Positions 1-9,574 are shown, counted from the first letter of the stretch. The stretch: 64,000 nucleotides of DNA from G965115915 sp965115915 (GCA_965115915.1 OZ220483.1:1860001-1924000), one strand, 5' to 3'. Notes: generated from the sequence alone by a model not told the origin. Numbers and translations: made by a program.

Positions 1-2177
1 AACCCGGTCTCAGCCAGCACCCCCAGGCGCCCCTTGAGACTCGTCGCCGAACCAGGAGAGACCCGGCCACCATCCTGGATCCCCGCCAGATCATCGAAGT
101 CGTCAATATCAACCGACGACCAGGAAAGACCTCCACGCGGGGTCAATGTCACACCGTCCATCCCCTTCACCGCCACGCGCCTGCCACCTTCCACGTCGAC
201 CCCGTAGCCCATACCGGTGAAATCGGATTTCAGCGTACCACGCTCGCTGGAGTTCGTATCGATGTCATGAAACCCCGTGTACGAGAAGCGCCCATCCATA
301 TACAGACCGGTCTCATTGCGAAGCATCGCCGAAACACCAACGCCGGTACCACTCACTTCGATCTTGCCACCATCCTGCACCACCGCCTGCCCCTGCCGAT
401 GGTGCAGGCTCAGCCCCAACAGCAACGGCTTGTCGACAACGGGAATGTCCACACCCGCCTCGATACCATAGTGCGAGAAATCCCAGACCAGTTCCTTGCC
501 ACGATAGTCCTTCGAGGTCGTGGATTCGTCCATACGGCGCCTGCCATCACCGCCCCCAACGCGTGCCCAGGCGCCCACACCATCGCCAGCGCGTGTCACC
601 ACCGTCTGCGCAGCGCGGTACGGGATATGCCCGTTCAGGTCCAGCAACACCGACGGCAGCGCCTCGTAGACACGGGCACGGGGGGCGTAAACCCGAGACT
701 CCGTCCCGGGCACCCGCCGGAACTCGAAGCCACCACCCGTGAGCTCTGTCAGCATGGTCCGGTACACGATGTCGAAGATACCCATCGACTCCCCGTGCAT
801 ATCCACCGAGTCACCCATCGTCACGCCCTGGAAAGTCGTTGTTCCGCCGCTGTTCAGGATCTGGCCCTCGATGTTGCCGGTCAACCCGTTCTCGTCCCGC
901 TGCAGGACGATAGTCAAGTCCTCATTGTCCCCGGTACTGACCCCCACGCCCGAGGCCGCCTTCACCTGTGCCTCAGGCCCGATGACGAGTGTCCCACTGT
1001 TCATTATCTTCACACCGGCACATTTCTCGTTTCCTCCGTCGCCACATGTGTCACCACCACCCGCGACCGTGCCCATGATGGTAACCTTCTGCATATCCTT
1101 GTCCGCAACGCTATCGACAAGCACACCGTTCTTTTTTGCGGTTACCATCGCGCCGCTGTCGATGACGACTTCAGTCTCTCCTCCGCCATCGTTTTGCACG
1201 TGAACGCCGTTAACCCCGGCATCGATCATCACACCTCCAGCCACTCTCACCTTCGCCATACTTGTGCCTCTGGAAAGTCGGTTCACCGCACGCACTCCAT
1301 CGCCCGGCGAGACGATGGTGCCACCTGTCACATCGATCTCCACAGGAACACTGTTCGTATTCGCAGGACTAGTCGCCAGGGCCGTGATGGCAGCTACAGT
1401 GTACTCCACTCCATCTCTCTGCGTGACCGTTGGAGCCCCGTTGAGGGTAATGTCGCCGCTCGATACGATGGAGATTTTCCCTATGACATCCGAGGGGTTG
1501 TCGTTGCGGGCAAAGATACCACGGGCCACCAGCGTTTGCTTCTCTGTGTTAGCCTCATTCCACACTGTGATACTGCCGGTGTTGACTATCGATATCTCAC
1601 CGGTACTGCTACTCCGCACCGATATACCAACCACTTCTGCATAAATGGCCCCCGCATTGACCACACGGACATTGCCGGTATCTGCGGCATTGCGGTTCCG
1701 TATCCGGATGCCGAACTGCCCAACGTAGGAGTCTTCCGTGCCAATCCGTGCTTCACTACCGGTGACAACAGTCAACGCGCCACGCGCATTTGGTCTCTGC
1801 ACGATATAGATCCCGCTGCTTCCAGCGCCAGTGGCCTGAATAGTGCCTCCCATCATATTGACCGTGATCGGTGTGGACAGACCCGCGGTAGCCCTGTCTG
1901 CCAAAATATAAACGCCGGACGCGCCGTCAGCGGTCGTGGTGATGGCCGTCCCCTCGGTCGGAGGTGAAACGGTCAGTTCCAGACCGTTCTCAATGCCTGT
2001 TCCGCCACTACCCACGTACTGGATACCCATCGGGTAGCTCGCATCATCGCAGGTAACCTTGGGCGGGTCGCCCGCCGGGTCACCGCAGGCATTGGCCTGC
2101 GCCTGCACGGCAACGGGGAGCAAGACCGCCAGCAACAATAACAGCCCGATCAGAATAGCCCCGCGATCGAGTCCCAT
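1..2177 (-). CDS. Autotransporter-type outer-membrane protein, copy 1 (C-terminus outside window)
   Basis: The minus-strand frame is open from an ATG at 2177 to the window edge. The first residues (MGLDRGAILI, a run of leucines, then LLPVAVQAQA) form a clear Sec signal peptide, probably cut before NACG. Next comes a Gly/Thr/Val-rich passenger, then the start of a beta-barrel. By alignment with the complete neighbour at 2745-5207, about 89 codons are missing at the C-terminus. The net length difference between the two copies is 9 nt, a multiple of three, which is consistent with an intact frame. A purine-rich GGAGGGGAG lies over 30 nt upstream of the ATG, so an earlier non-ATG start is possible. 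The passenger's function cannot be read from sequence. Confidence 0.75.
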   Translation of the reverse strand, partial: MGLDRGAILIGLLLLLAVLLPVAVQAQANACGDPAGDPPKVTCDDASYPMGIQYVGSGGTGIENGLELTVSPPTEGTAITTTADGASGVYILADRATAGLSTPITVNMMGGTIQATGAGSSGIYIVQRPNARGALTVVTGSEARIGTEDSYVGQFGIRIRNRNAADTGNVRVVNAGAIYAEVVGISVRSSSTGEISIVNTGSITVWNEANTEKQTLVARGIFARNDNPSDVIGKISIVSSGDITLNGAPTVTQRDGVEYTVAAITALATSPANTNSVPVEIDVTGGTIVSPGDGVRAVNRLSRGTSMAKVRVAGGVMIDAGVNGVHVQNDGGGETEVVIDSGAMVTAKKNGVLVDSVADKDMQKVTIMGTVAGGGDTCGDGGNEKCAGVKIMNSGTLVIGPEAQVKAASGVGVSTGDNEDLTIVLQRDENGLTGNIEGQILNSGGTTTFQGVTMGDSVDMHGESMGIFDIVYRTMLTELTGGGFEFRRVPGTESRVYAPRARVYEALPSVLLDLNGHIPYRAAQTVVTRAGDGVGAWARVGGGDGRRRMDESTTSKDYRGKELVWDFSHYGIEAGVDIPVVDKPLLLGLSLHHRQGQAVVQDGGKIEVSGTGVGVSAMLRNETGLYMDGRFSYTGFHDIDTNSSERGTLKSDFTGMGYGVDVEGGRRVAVKGMDGVTLTPRGGLSWSSVDIDDFDDLAGIQDGGRVSPGSATSLKGRLGVLAETG

Positions 2178-2744
2178 ACGGGCACACCGCGGATTGCAAA
2201 TGCTAAAAAAACTCCCCTCCGGGCCGGAAGAAAAACCTGGAATGCCTGGAACTCTGCTATCTGGAATCACGAATAATCTCCGTCAATAAGTGCGGTACGT
2301 GTGGTTGAAGTGCGGTACGTTGTGGTTGGTTCAACTACCCCACACCACCAAACGGACTCACGGATAGCAGCAATGGGTGACTGTAGTATAAGTATAACAA
2401 AATGCATGGACCGGCAACCAAAGCTACGTTGTGCCAACGCCATTATATCCTTTGGGATACATAATACAATAATATCCTCAACCCAACGAAAGTTATTTCT
2501 TGTTTCTACTCACAACTGCCTAATTATATTTCCATTTCTGTATACAACATATTGAACATCCGCAAGCTACCGGGCAACTATCCAATCTACCTGGAATCGC
2601 CCAGATTCGGAAGTGCAGTGCCAATCGCAGACCAACTCGGGTACCCGGGTAAACACCGTAATGCGGCCGAGTTTCTGGTACCGGAACCACCGCCACATAG
2701 CCGAACCCGCGCCGGCGTGGCCTGGTGTACCGGTAGAAGCGGGT
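2178..2744. other. Intergenic region between the two autotransporter genes
   Basis: This 567-nt gap holds the presumed promoter and leader of copy 1. It contains a strong Shine-Dalgarno-like GGAGGGGAG on the minus strand, a short tandem repeat at 2289-2328 and an AT-rich stretch at roughly 2370-2560. I see no convincing gene. The short open frames here have no recognisable features. Confidence 0.6.
2289..2328. repeat. Imperfect tandem repeat, two units of about 20 bp
   Basis: Two consecutive copies of AGTGCGGTACGT followed by (T)GTGGTTG lie about 110 nt upstream of the copy 1 autotransporter start. They could be paired binding sites for a regulator, or a simple duplication. This is read directly from the sequence; no function is assigned. 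Confidence 0.6.
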
Positions 2745-5207
2745 TCAGAAGCGGACGTCGAACCCGACGCCGCCACCGAAATCGTGGTTATCCTCGTCAC
2801 CGGCAGAGGCGTAAAACCCCTCCCCGGAGAACGTCACCATACCCACAACACTGTTCCAACTCATCGTGCCACCAAGACGAAAACGGCCCCAGGTCGCCTC
2901 CGCCTCCGAGGAAAGCTTCGTCCCCGATGCCGTCACATCGCGGTCCGACGAAAACTCATGCTCCACATCCAGCGACGCAAACAAACGCCCCTCCCGTGCC
3001 CCAGTGCCCCCGAACCCGGTCTCAGCCAGCACCCCCAGGCGCCCCTTGAGACTCGTCGCCGAACCAGGAGAGACCCGGCCACCATCCTGGATCCCCGCCA
3101 GATCATCGAAGTCGTCAATATCAACCGACGACCAGGAAAGACCTCCACGCGGGGTCAATGTCACACCGTCCATCCCCTTCACCGCCACGCGCCTGCCACC
3201 TTCCACGTCGACCCCGTAGCCCATACCGGTGAAATCGGATTTCAGCGTACCACGCTCGCTGGAGTTCGTATCGATGTCATGAAACCCCGTGTACGAGAAG
3301 CGCCCATCCACATACAGACCGGTCTCGTTGCGAAGCATCGCCGAAACACCAACGCCGGTACCACTCACTTCGATCTTGCCACCATCCTGCACCACCGCCT
3401 GCCCCTGCCGATGGTGCAGGCTCAGCCCCAACAGCAACGGCTTGTCGACAACGGGAATGTCCACACCCGCCTCGATACCATAGTGCGAAAAGTCCCAGAC
3501 CAGTTCCTTGCCACGATAGTCCTTCGAGGTCGTGGATTCGTCCATACGGCGCCTGCCATCACCGCCCCCAACGCGTGCCCAGGCGCCCACACCATCGCCA
3601 GCGCGTGTCACCACCGTCTGCGCAGCGCGGTACGGGATATGCCCGTTCAGGTCCAGCAACACCGACGGCAGCGCCTCGTAGACGCGGGCACGGGGAGCGT
3701 AAACCCGAGACTCCGTCCCGGGCACCCGCCGGAACTCGAAGCCACCACCCTGAAGCTCTGTCAGCATGGTCCGGTACACGATGTCGAAGATACCCATCGA
3801 CTCCCCGTGCATATCCACCGGCTCACCCATCGTCACGCCCTGGAAGGTCGTTGTTCCGCCGCTGTTCAGGATCTGGCCCTCGATGTTGCCGGTCAACCCG
3901 TCTTCATCCCGCTGCAGGACGATGGTGAGGTCCTGGTTATCCCCGGTTTCAACCCCCACACCTGAGGCCGCCTTCACCTGCCCTTCGGGTCCGACGACAA
4001 GCGTGCCACCACTCTTCATCATCACACCGGCGCATTTCCCATTGTTACCTCTGCGGCATTCGTTGCCACCGCCCGTGACTGTGCCCATGATAGTGACCTT
4101 CTGCATGTTCTTGTCTGCGGAACTGTCGAAATAGACACCGTCCTTGCCACCGGTGACCATTGCGCCGCTGTCGACGACAACTTCGGCCTCACCACGACCT
4201 CGGTTCACCGCTCGAATGCCGTTATACCCGGCATCGATCATCACGCCTCCGGCCACTTTCACCTTCACCATACTTGTACCTCCACCCCACTGGTTCCCCA
4301 CCGACACACCATGGGCAGGCGAGGTGATAGTGCCACCTGTCACATCGATATTCACGGGAATACTGTTCATATTATTGTTCCCGACGAACCTGCTCGCCAC
4401 GGCTAAGATGGCAGCTACCGGGACATTCCCCCTGATCGTCGGGGCGCCATAGAGGGTGATATTGCCGCTCGAAACGATGGAGATACCCTTTCCTGTGCCA
4501 GCCGAGTCGTCCCATGTTTCACCTGCGCTATCGTTGCGGGCATAGATGCCGCGTCCCCACACCTCCTGGTCGTGCGAGTTATCCCTGTCCCACACCGTGA
4601 TGTCACCGGTGTTGACGATCGATACCGCACCGGGACCCTTGTGCCACACATATATACCAACCCCATCTGCGTAAATGTCCGCGGCATTGACGACGCCGAT
4701 ATCGCTGGTGTCTGCGACATTGGCATTCCGTACCCGGATACCGAATCTCTTGATATAGGAATCCTGCGTGCCGAGCCTCGCTTCGCTCCCGGTAGTGACA
4801 GTCAGCGCACCCTGCGACTTCGGGCGCTGGGAGATATTCACCGCATAGTGACCGGCCTGGATCGTGCCTCCCATCACGTTGACCGTGATCGGCGTGCGCG
4901 GTTCCCCAACATCCCGTTGCGCATAGATACGAATACCATCTTGTCTGTTACCCGCAGTCGCGGTAATGGTCGTTCCTCCGGATGGAGGCGCAACGGTCAA
5001 TTCCAGAGCGCTCTCGATGCCGCTTCCGGAACCCACATACTGGATACCCACCGGGTAGCTCTCAGCATCGCAGGTGACCTTGGGTGGGTCACCCGCCGGC
5101 TCACCGCAGGGATTGGCCTGCGCCTGCGCGGCGACGGGAAGCAAGACCAGTAGCAACACTGACAACCCGCTCAAGACCGCCCCGAGAGCCCCACACTGGC
5201 GCCGCAC
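2745..5207 (-). CDS. Autotransporter-type outer-membrane protein, copy 2 (complete)
   Basis: About 820 aa from a GTG at 5207. An in-frame ATG at 5327 adds 40 residues that would bury the signal peptide. From the GTG, the n-region VRRQCGAL and a hydrophobic core ending LLPVAAQAQA make a good Sec signal peptide. Residues of roughly 30-540 are a Gly/Thr/Val-rich, beta-helix-like passenger. The last ~270 residues (from about GDGVGAWARVGGGDGR) look like an autotransporter beta-barrel and end in FDVRF, the terminal aromatic expected for BAM recognition. Its barrel is almost identical in DNA to copy 1, while the passenger has diverged. The ligand or activity is unknown. Confidence 0.8.
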   Translation of the reverse strand: MRRQCGALGAVLSGLSVLLLVLLPVAAQAQANPCGEPAGDPPKVTCDAESYPVGIQYVGSGSGIESALELTVAPPSGGTTITATAGNRQDGIRIYAQRDVGEPRTPITVNVMGGTIQAGHYAVNISQRPKSQGALTVTTGSEARLGTQDSYIKRFGIRVRNANVADTSDIGVVNAADIYADGVGIYVWHKGPGAVSIVNTGDITVWDRDNSHDQEVWGRGIYARNDSAGETWDDSAGTGKGISIVSSGNITLYGAPTIRGNVPVAAILAVASRFVGNNNMNSIPVNIDVTGGTITSPAHGVSVGNQWGGGTSMVKVKVAGGVMIDAGYNGIRAVNRGRGEAEVVVDSGAMVTGGKDGVYFDSSADKNMQKVTIMGTVTGGGNECRRGNNGKCAGVMMKSGGTLVVGPEGQVKAASGVGVETGDNQDLTIVLQRDEDGLTGNIEGQILNSGGTTTFQGVTMGEPVDMHGESMGIFDIVYRTMLTELQGGGFEFRRVPGTESRVYAPRARVYEALPSVLLDLNGHIPYRAAQTVVTRAGDGVGAWARVGGGDGRRRMDESTTSKDYRGKELVWDFSHYGIEAGVDIPVVDKPLLLGLSLHHRQGQAVVQDGGKIEVSGTGVGVSAMLRNETGLYVDGRFSYTGFHDIDTNSSERGTLKSDFTGMGYGVDVEGGRRVAVKGMDGVTLTPRGGLSWSSVDIDDFDDLAGIQDGGRVSPGSATSLKGRLGVLAETGFGGTGAREGRLFASLDVEHEFSSDRDVTASGTKLSSEAEATWGRFRLGGTMSWNSVVGMVTFSGEGFYASAGDEDNHDFGGGVGFDVRF

Positions 5208-5740
5208 GGGTTGCAAATGGCAAAAAACGCTCCCCTCCGGGCCGGAAAAACCCGGGATACTTTGACCCTGCTTATCGTCTCGAACCACGACCACCCCCAT
5301 CATAATTTCTTGGTTTTCCGCACACACACATCGCCTGAAGACACTGGCTCGGCAGTAACTTTGTCGTCACCCAACATCAACAGCTTCAAGATATTACTAG
5401 CACACGGTACACTAGCAGATTGATTTATTCAAGACTTTTCGCAGGAGTTTCATTCACAAAGCGGACTGCGAACCCGATGCCGCCGTTCTTCACCACCGCC
5501 TGCCCCTGCCAAAGACGTCAAGCCTTCGGCGGAGGGTCTTCCCTCCTCCGCAGCAGCTATCGCCTCGCGGCCGGCTTCTGCGATTTCCCGGGGGGAGTAA
5601 TTCAGAGGCGTCATCCAGGCCACGTTTACCAGCCGCTCGTGCCTCCAGTCTACCAAGTGTGCCCTGCAGCAGACGGTGGATGAGGGCGCTTTTTCTACCC
5701 CAACCGGGCAGAAACAACAACCCCATAACTCTTATCCCAG

Positions 5741-5792
5741 TCTCGACATGCTATCTGAACGCGGACAGTTTCAAGTCCAGTGCGTGTCGAGA
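5741..5792. repeat. Long stem-loop, 11-bp arms
   Basis: The arms TCTCGACATGC (5741-5751) and GCGTGTCGAGA (5782-5792) pair over 11 positions with one G-T pair, around a 30-nt loop. It lies in the gap downstream of tgt. It could be part of a 3' structure or a small RNA. Confidence 0.5.
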
Positions 5793-5793
5793 C

Positions 5794-5816
5794 AAACGGT
5801 CCAGGCGAGCCGTTTT
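5794..5816 (-). terminator. Possible tgt terminator hairpin
   Basis: AAACGG and CCGTTT form a 6-bp stem with a 10-nt loop. Read on the minus strand, the stem is followed by TTTGTCT, a weak U-tract, about 40 nt after the tgt stop codon. It could act in both directions. Confidence 0.35.
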
Positions 5817-5854
5817 TGCTGTTTGTGCCATACAGGCGCAAGACACCTTATGGC

Positions 5855-7018
5855 TCATACCGACATACCGGAAGCGCTCGCCGGCGGGAGGGCAGGGTCG
5901 TCGGCTGCCCCGGTCCCCTCAACAACTCCAGCTTGTTCAAGGAAATCACGCTGGAACTCGGAGAAACGCCCATCTTCGATGGCCGTCCTGATTTGGCACA
6001 ACAGGCGATGATAGTAGTGTATGTTATGCAGACTCTGCAACCTGGCCCCCAGCATCTCCCGATTCCTGTCCAGATGGTGCAGGTAAGCGCGGGAGAAACT
6101 CCGGCACGTGTAGCAGTCACAGGCCGGGTCCAACGCCCGCTCGTCCCGACGGTGGCAGGCATTGCGGATACGCACCACCCCGGTACTGGTATACAGATGC
6201 CCGTTGCGGGCGTTGCGGGTCGGCAACACACAGTCAAACATGTCTATCCCGAAGGCCACCGCCCGCACGATGTCCTGCGGCGTCCCCACCCCCATCAGGT
6301 AACGCGGCTTGTCCGCCGGCAGACGGCTGGCACACAGGTCGGCAAGCGCCAGCATCTGTGCCATCGGCTCCCCCACCGACAGACCGCCAATGGCATAGCC
6401 CGGGAAATCCATCTGCGTCAGACGTTCCACCGATTCCTCCCGCAGCACAGGATACATGCCTCCCTGGACGATACCGAACAACGCGGATGGATGCCCGCCA
6501 TGCGCCTGTTGACAACTGCGTGCCCAGCGCAGCGAACGGTGCATCGCGGACTCCGCCTCTACCCAGGCCGCTGCATGGTTTATACATTCGTCAAAACACA
6601 TCAGGATATCCGCATTCAACTGCTGCTGTATCCTGATCGACTCACGCGGCCCCAGGAATACCCGATCCCCATTGAGTGGTGAGGAAAACCAGACCCCGTC
6701 CTCCGTAATACGCCGCGAATGCGCCAGGCTATATACCTGAAAGCCACCGGAATCGGTCAGGATCGGCCCCTCCCAGTGCATGAATGCATGCAGCCCGCCC
6801 AGTGCCTCGATCAATACCCCTCCCGGTCTGAGCATCAGATGAAAGGCGTTGGCTAAAATGATCTGGCTACCCGCAGTATGCAGATCTTCCGGACTCAACG
6901 ATTTGACCGCGGCATAGGTGCCCACCGGCATGAACACCGGTGTGTCTACCCGGCCGCGTGGCAGATCGATGCGACCGCGCCGGGCGCCGGCATCGGTGAC
7001 CAGCAACTCAAAGCGCAT
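5855..7018 (-). CDS. tgt: Queuine tRNA-ribosyltransferase (tRNA-guanine transglycosylase)
   Basis: 387 aa. Tgt exchanges guanine-34 for preQ1 in GUN-anticodon tRNAs during queuosine synthesis. Visible family features are PVFMPVGTYAAVKSL, ILTDSGGFQVYSL with the conserved Asp, FGIVQGGMY, MGVGTPQDI, FDCVLPTRNARNG with the nucleophilic Asp, and the zinc site CDCYTC followed by a downstream His. I chose MRFELLVTDAGA at 7018 as the start; the longer frame adds 32 residues that lie inside queA. The start overlaps the queA stop by 11 nt, so the two genes are translationally coupled. The usual downstream yajC-secDF is absent; an autotransporter follows instead. Confidence 0.96.
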   Translation of the reverse strand: MRFELLVTDAGARRGRIDLPRGRVDTPVFMPVGTYAAVKSLSPEDLHTAGSQIILANAFHLMLRPGGVLIEALGGLHAFMHWEGPILTDSGGFQVYSLAHSRRITEDGVWFSSPLNGDRVFLGPRESIRIQQQLNADILMCFDECINHAAAWVEAESAMHRSLRWARSCQQAHGGHPSALFGIVQGGMYPVLREESVERLTQMDFPGYAIGGLSVGEPMAQMLALADLCASRLPADKPRYLMGVGTPQDIVRAVAFGIDMFDCVLPTRNARNGHLYTSTGVVRIRNACHRRDERALDPACDCYTCRSFSRAYLHHLDRNREMLGARLQSLHNIHYYHRLLCQIRTAIEDGRFSEFQRDFLEQAGVVEGTGAADDPALPPASASGMSV

Positions 7019-8042
7019 GGCGTTGCAACAGCATGGCATCACCATAGCTGTAAAAACGGTAGCCGGCGGCCGCCGCATGGGCGTAGGCCTGCTGTATCCG
7101 CCGGTAGCCCGCAAAGGCTGAGACCAGAACCAGCAGCGAGGTCTCCGGCCAATGAAAATTCGTGATCAGCATATCCACGACCCGGAACCGAAAACCGGGG
7201 CGAATAAACAGATCGGTCATGCCGGAGAACGGCCTCAGCGTCCCGTCAAAGGCAGCGGTCTCCAGACAGCGCACCACCGTGGTGCCGACCGCAATTACCC
7301 GTCCCCTGCGGCGGCGGGTCTGTTCGATGGCAGCAACCGTATCGCTGTCTATACCGGCATATTCACTGTGCATTCGATGGTCCTCGACACGTCCGCGCAC
7401 AGACAAAAAGGTCCCGGCGCCGACATGCAAGGTGATGAAACAGTGAGAAATCCCGCGCTCGCGCAATTGCTCCAGCAGGCCAGTGGTGAAATGCAAACCC
7501 GCGGTGGGAGCCGCCACCGCCCCCGGATGACGGGCAAAGACGGTCTGGTAGCGGGCCTGATCCTGCGCCTCAACTGCCCGGCTGATGTACGGGGGCAACG
7601 GAATGTGCCCATGCTCCCGCAACAATCTGTCCAGCGTATGCCCGGCAGGGCCGATCCGAAAGCGGGACAAGCCTTCCTCGTGCCCAAGGGTCTGCAGCCA
7701 GACCTGCGGCGCAACCCACACCCGACTGCCCGGACGCAGCGATCTGGCCCGACGCAGGCGGGCCAGGAAATGCCGTTCATCCAGTTCGCGTTCCAGCAAT
7801 ATATCCAGCTTGCCTCCGGTATCCTTGTGCCCGTAGAGCCTGGCTGGCAGCACCCGGGTATCATTGAGCACCAACAGGTCGCCTGCGCGCAGCAGCGAGG
7901 GCAACTCGCTGAAGTGGTGGTCGACGGCATCATCGCCGCCAGCAGGCAACAGCAGCAGACGGCTGTCACCGCGCTCGGCCGGGGGCCGGAGCGCAATCTG
8001 CCCCCTGGGAACGGGGTATTCAAACTCGCTCTGAGATAACAT
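7008..8042 (-). CDS. queA: S-adenosylmethionine:tRNA ribosyltransferase-isomerase
   Basis: 344 aa, the usual size. QueA transfers and isomerises the ribose of SAM onto preQ1-34 in tRNA to give epoxyqueuosine. Conserved blocks are RPPAERGDSRLLLL, LRAGDLLVLNDTRVLPARL, GAVAAPTAGLHFT, HVGAGTF and SLLVLVSAFAG. The start MLSQSEFEYPVP at 8042 fits the family's N-terminus; the 32 extra in-frame codons upstream do not. It forms an operon with tgt. The C-terminus reads YGDAMLLQRHAL. Confidence 0.96.
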   Translation of the reverse strand: MLSQSEFEYPVPRGQIALRPPAERGDSRLLLLPAGGDDAVDHHFSELPSLLRAGDLLVLNDTRVLPARLYGHKDTGGKLDILLERELDERHFLARLRRARSLRPGSRVWVAPQVWLQTLGHEEGLSRFRIGPAGHTLDRLLREHGHIPLPPYISRAVEAQDQARYQTVFARHPGAVAAPTAGLHFTTGLLEQLRERGISHCFITLHVGAGTFLSVRGRVEDHRMHSEYAGIDSDTVAAIEQTRRRRGRVIAVGTTVVRCLETAAFDGTLRPFSGMTDLFIRPGFRFRVVDMLITNFHWPETSLLVLVSAFAGYRRIQQAYAHAAAAGYRFYSYGDAMLLQRHAL

Positions 8043-8157
8043 GCCGCATGATGTTACAGCAAACGGCCGCAAGGCATGGTCCCGACGCACCATGATCGAA
8101 AGCGCACACCGCGGCACGCCGCCGGACGGCCGCTCCACCGGGCGCGACCACCGACAG

Positions 8158-8580
8158 CTACCGTTCCCGGGAAGTGCGGACGATCTCCCGTGCCAGAGTC
8201 TTGATCTGGGTATCGTAGAGCAGCAATTCGCCTCCCGTCTTGACCGCCATCAGCCCTATCCGGGCAAGTAACAGCAGTAGTAGCAACACGATAATCCAGG
8301 CGACAAAATAGCTCAGGCGCAGACCCTTACCGAGATCCTGCTGTTCCCCATTACGTCCCTCCGAGACGCCTAGCATTCCCCTGCGCACCGGTTCGATGGT
8401 ACGGTCCAGGTTGGAACGCCGTTCGATCTCCACCGCCCAACTGTCCACAATGCCCGGGTCCTGATAGATATCCTGCACAGCGGCGAAGGTCTTCAACACC
8501 ACCCACAGACCCAACAGCAGCACCAGCAACCCACAGGCACGTGCGACCAGGGCAGTTATCTGAAGTATTGTCTCATTCAT
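8158..8580 (-). CDS. Hypothetical two-pass membrane protein
   Basis: 140 aa. One hydrophobic segment lies near the N-terminus (about residues 8-30, LVARACGLLVLLLGLWVVL) and a second at about 90-110 (LSYFVAWIIVLLLLLLLARIG). Between them is a charged loop of some 60 residues that contains VEIERRSNLDRT. The C-terminal tail is hydrophilic. It sits between queA and a divergently transcribed ABC permease gene. I do not recognise a family, and no catalytic motif is visible. Confidence 0.7.
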   Translation of the reverse strand: MNETILQITALVARACGLLVLLLGLWVVLKTFAAVQDIYQDPGIVDSWAVEIERRSNLDRTIEPVRRGMLGVSEGRNGEQQDLGKGLRLSYFVAWIIVLLLLLLLARIGLMAVKTGGELLLYDTQIKTLAREIVRTSRER

Positions 8581-8653
8581 AATGTGATCTTCCGGGGCGG
8601 TGGTGGCGGTAGTATTTGGACCACATCGGATTATACGTGAGAATGTGCAGGAT

Positions 8654-9574
8654 ATGAATTACCTTTGCTACCGCCTGGGCAATGCCGTGATCGTCACTGC
8701 GGGGGTCTGCACACTGGTGTTTCTGCTGATCCATGTGGTGCCAGGCGACCCGGTGGAGGTAATACTGGGGGAAACTGCCACCGCCGCTGACCGGGAAGCC
8801 TTGCGCGCCAGCCTGGGTCTGGATCAGCCGCTGCTGCAACAATGGCTGAACTATCTGCAAGGACTGGCCCGACTGGAACTGGGCCAGTCGCTGTATTCCG
8901 GGGAACCGGTCAGTGGGCTGCTGGTACAACATACCGTGCCAACGCTGGAACTGACACTGCTGGCACTGTGCTGCGCACTACTGATCGCGCTGCCACTGGG
9001 GATACTGGCCGCGCTACGGCAGGGCACACTGTGGGATCGGACAGCAATGGCCATCGCCGTCTTCGGGGTATCCATTCCCAACTTCTGGATGGGGCCGATG
9101 CTGATCCTGATATTCTCGTTCTGGCTGGGATGGTTCCCGGTCAGCGGGCGGCAGGAGGCAACCGCCATCGTACTGCCTGCGCTAACCCTGGGAACCGCGC
9201 TGGCCGGCGTGCTGTCGCGCATGATCCGGGCCAGTCTGCTGGAGGTGCTGCAGGAGGAATACCTCACGGCGGCACGCGCACGCGGCCTGCATCCGCTGCC
9301 GGTATTGATCCATCACGCACTACGCAACGCCTCGCTGCCAGTAGTGACAGTACTGGGCATGCAACTCGGGGCACTGTTGGCAGGTGCGGTGATCACCGAG
9401 ACCGTATTCGCCTGGCCCGGCATCGGGCAACTACTGGTGGAAGCCATACAACGGCGCGACTATCCGGTATTGCAGGCCTGTGTATTACTGATCAGTCTTG
9501 GCTATGTGCTGGTCAATCTGCTTACCGACCTGCTGTATGCGAGCCTCGACCCACGCGTCAGGTTGCACCGATGA
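8654..9574 (+). CDS. Peptide/nickel-type ABC transporter permease, DppB-like
   Basis: 306 aa from ATG 8654; 18 further codons upstream lack membrane character. It is an inner-membrane permease of the binding-protein-dependent type 1 family. The N-terminal block FLLIHVVPGDPVEVILGE and the EAA-type loop EEYLTAARARGL are diagnostic of DppB/OppB/NikB proteins, with about six hydrophobic segments. It overlaps the next permease by ATGA. No substrate-binding protein or ATPase is encoded nearby, so the substrate (oligopeptide, nickel or other) cannot be named. Confidence 0.92.
   Translation: MNYLCYRLGNAVIVTAGVCTLVFLLIHVVPGDPVEVILGETATAADREALRASLGLDQPLLQQWLNYLQGLARLELGQSLYSGEPVSGLLVQHTVPTLELTLLALCCALLIALPLGILAALRQGTLWDRTAMAIAVFGVSIPNFWMGPMLILIFSFWLGWFPVSGRQEATAIVLPALTLGTALAGVLSRMIRASLLEVLQEEYLTAARARGLHPLPVLIHHALRNASLPVVTVLGMQLGALLAGAVITETVFAWPGIGQLLVEAIQRRDYPVLQACVLLISLGYVLVNLLTDLLYASLDPRVRLHR

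Larger units (their letters stand above)
5208..5854. other. Intergenic region between tgt and autotransporter copy 2
   Basis: A 647-nt gap holding the upstream region of copy 2 and the downstream region of tgt. A GGAGGGGAG motif lies about 20-30 nt upstream of the chosen copy 2 start. A minus-strand frame at 5450-5656 (including NVAWMTPLNYSPREIAEAG) has a protein-like composition, but it is short and I do not recognise it; it may be a gene remnant. Two hairpins lie at 5741-5792 and 5794-5816. No tRNA was found. Confidence 0.5.

Noticed and set aside
267..1967. Plus-strand open frame of 566 codons at the left end, and a related one at 2613-3965
   Set aside because: Both are antisense to the autotransporters, which have signal peptides and barrel sequence. 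The repeated frame only reflects the gene duplication.
5450..5656. Possible small minus-strand gene between tgt and the autotransporter
   Set aside because: The composition is protein-like, but I could not recognise a family or find a convincing ribosome site; kept only as a possible remnant in the intergenic note.
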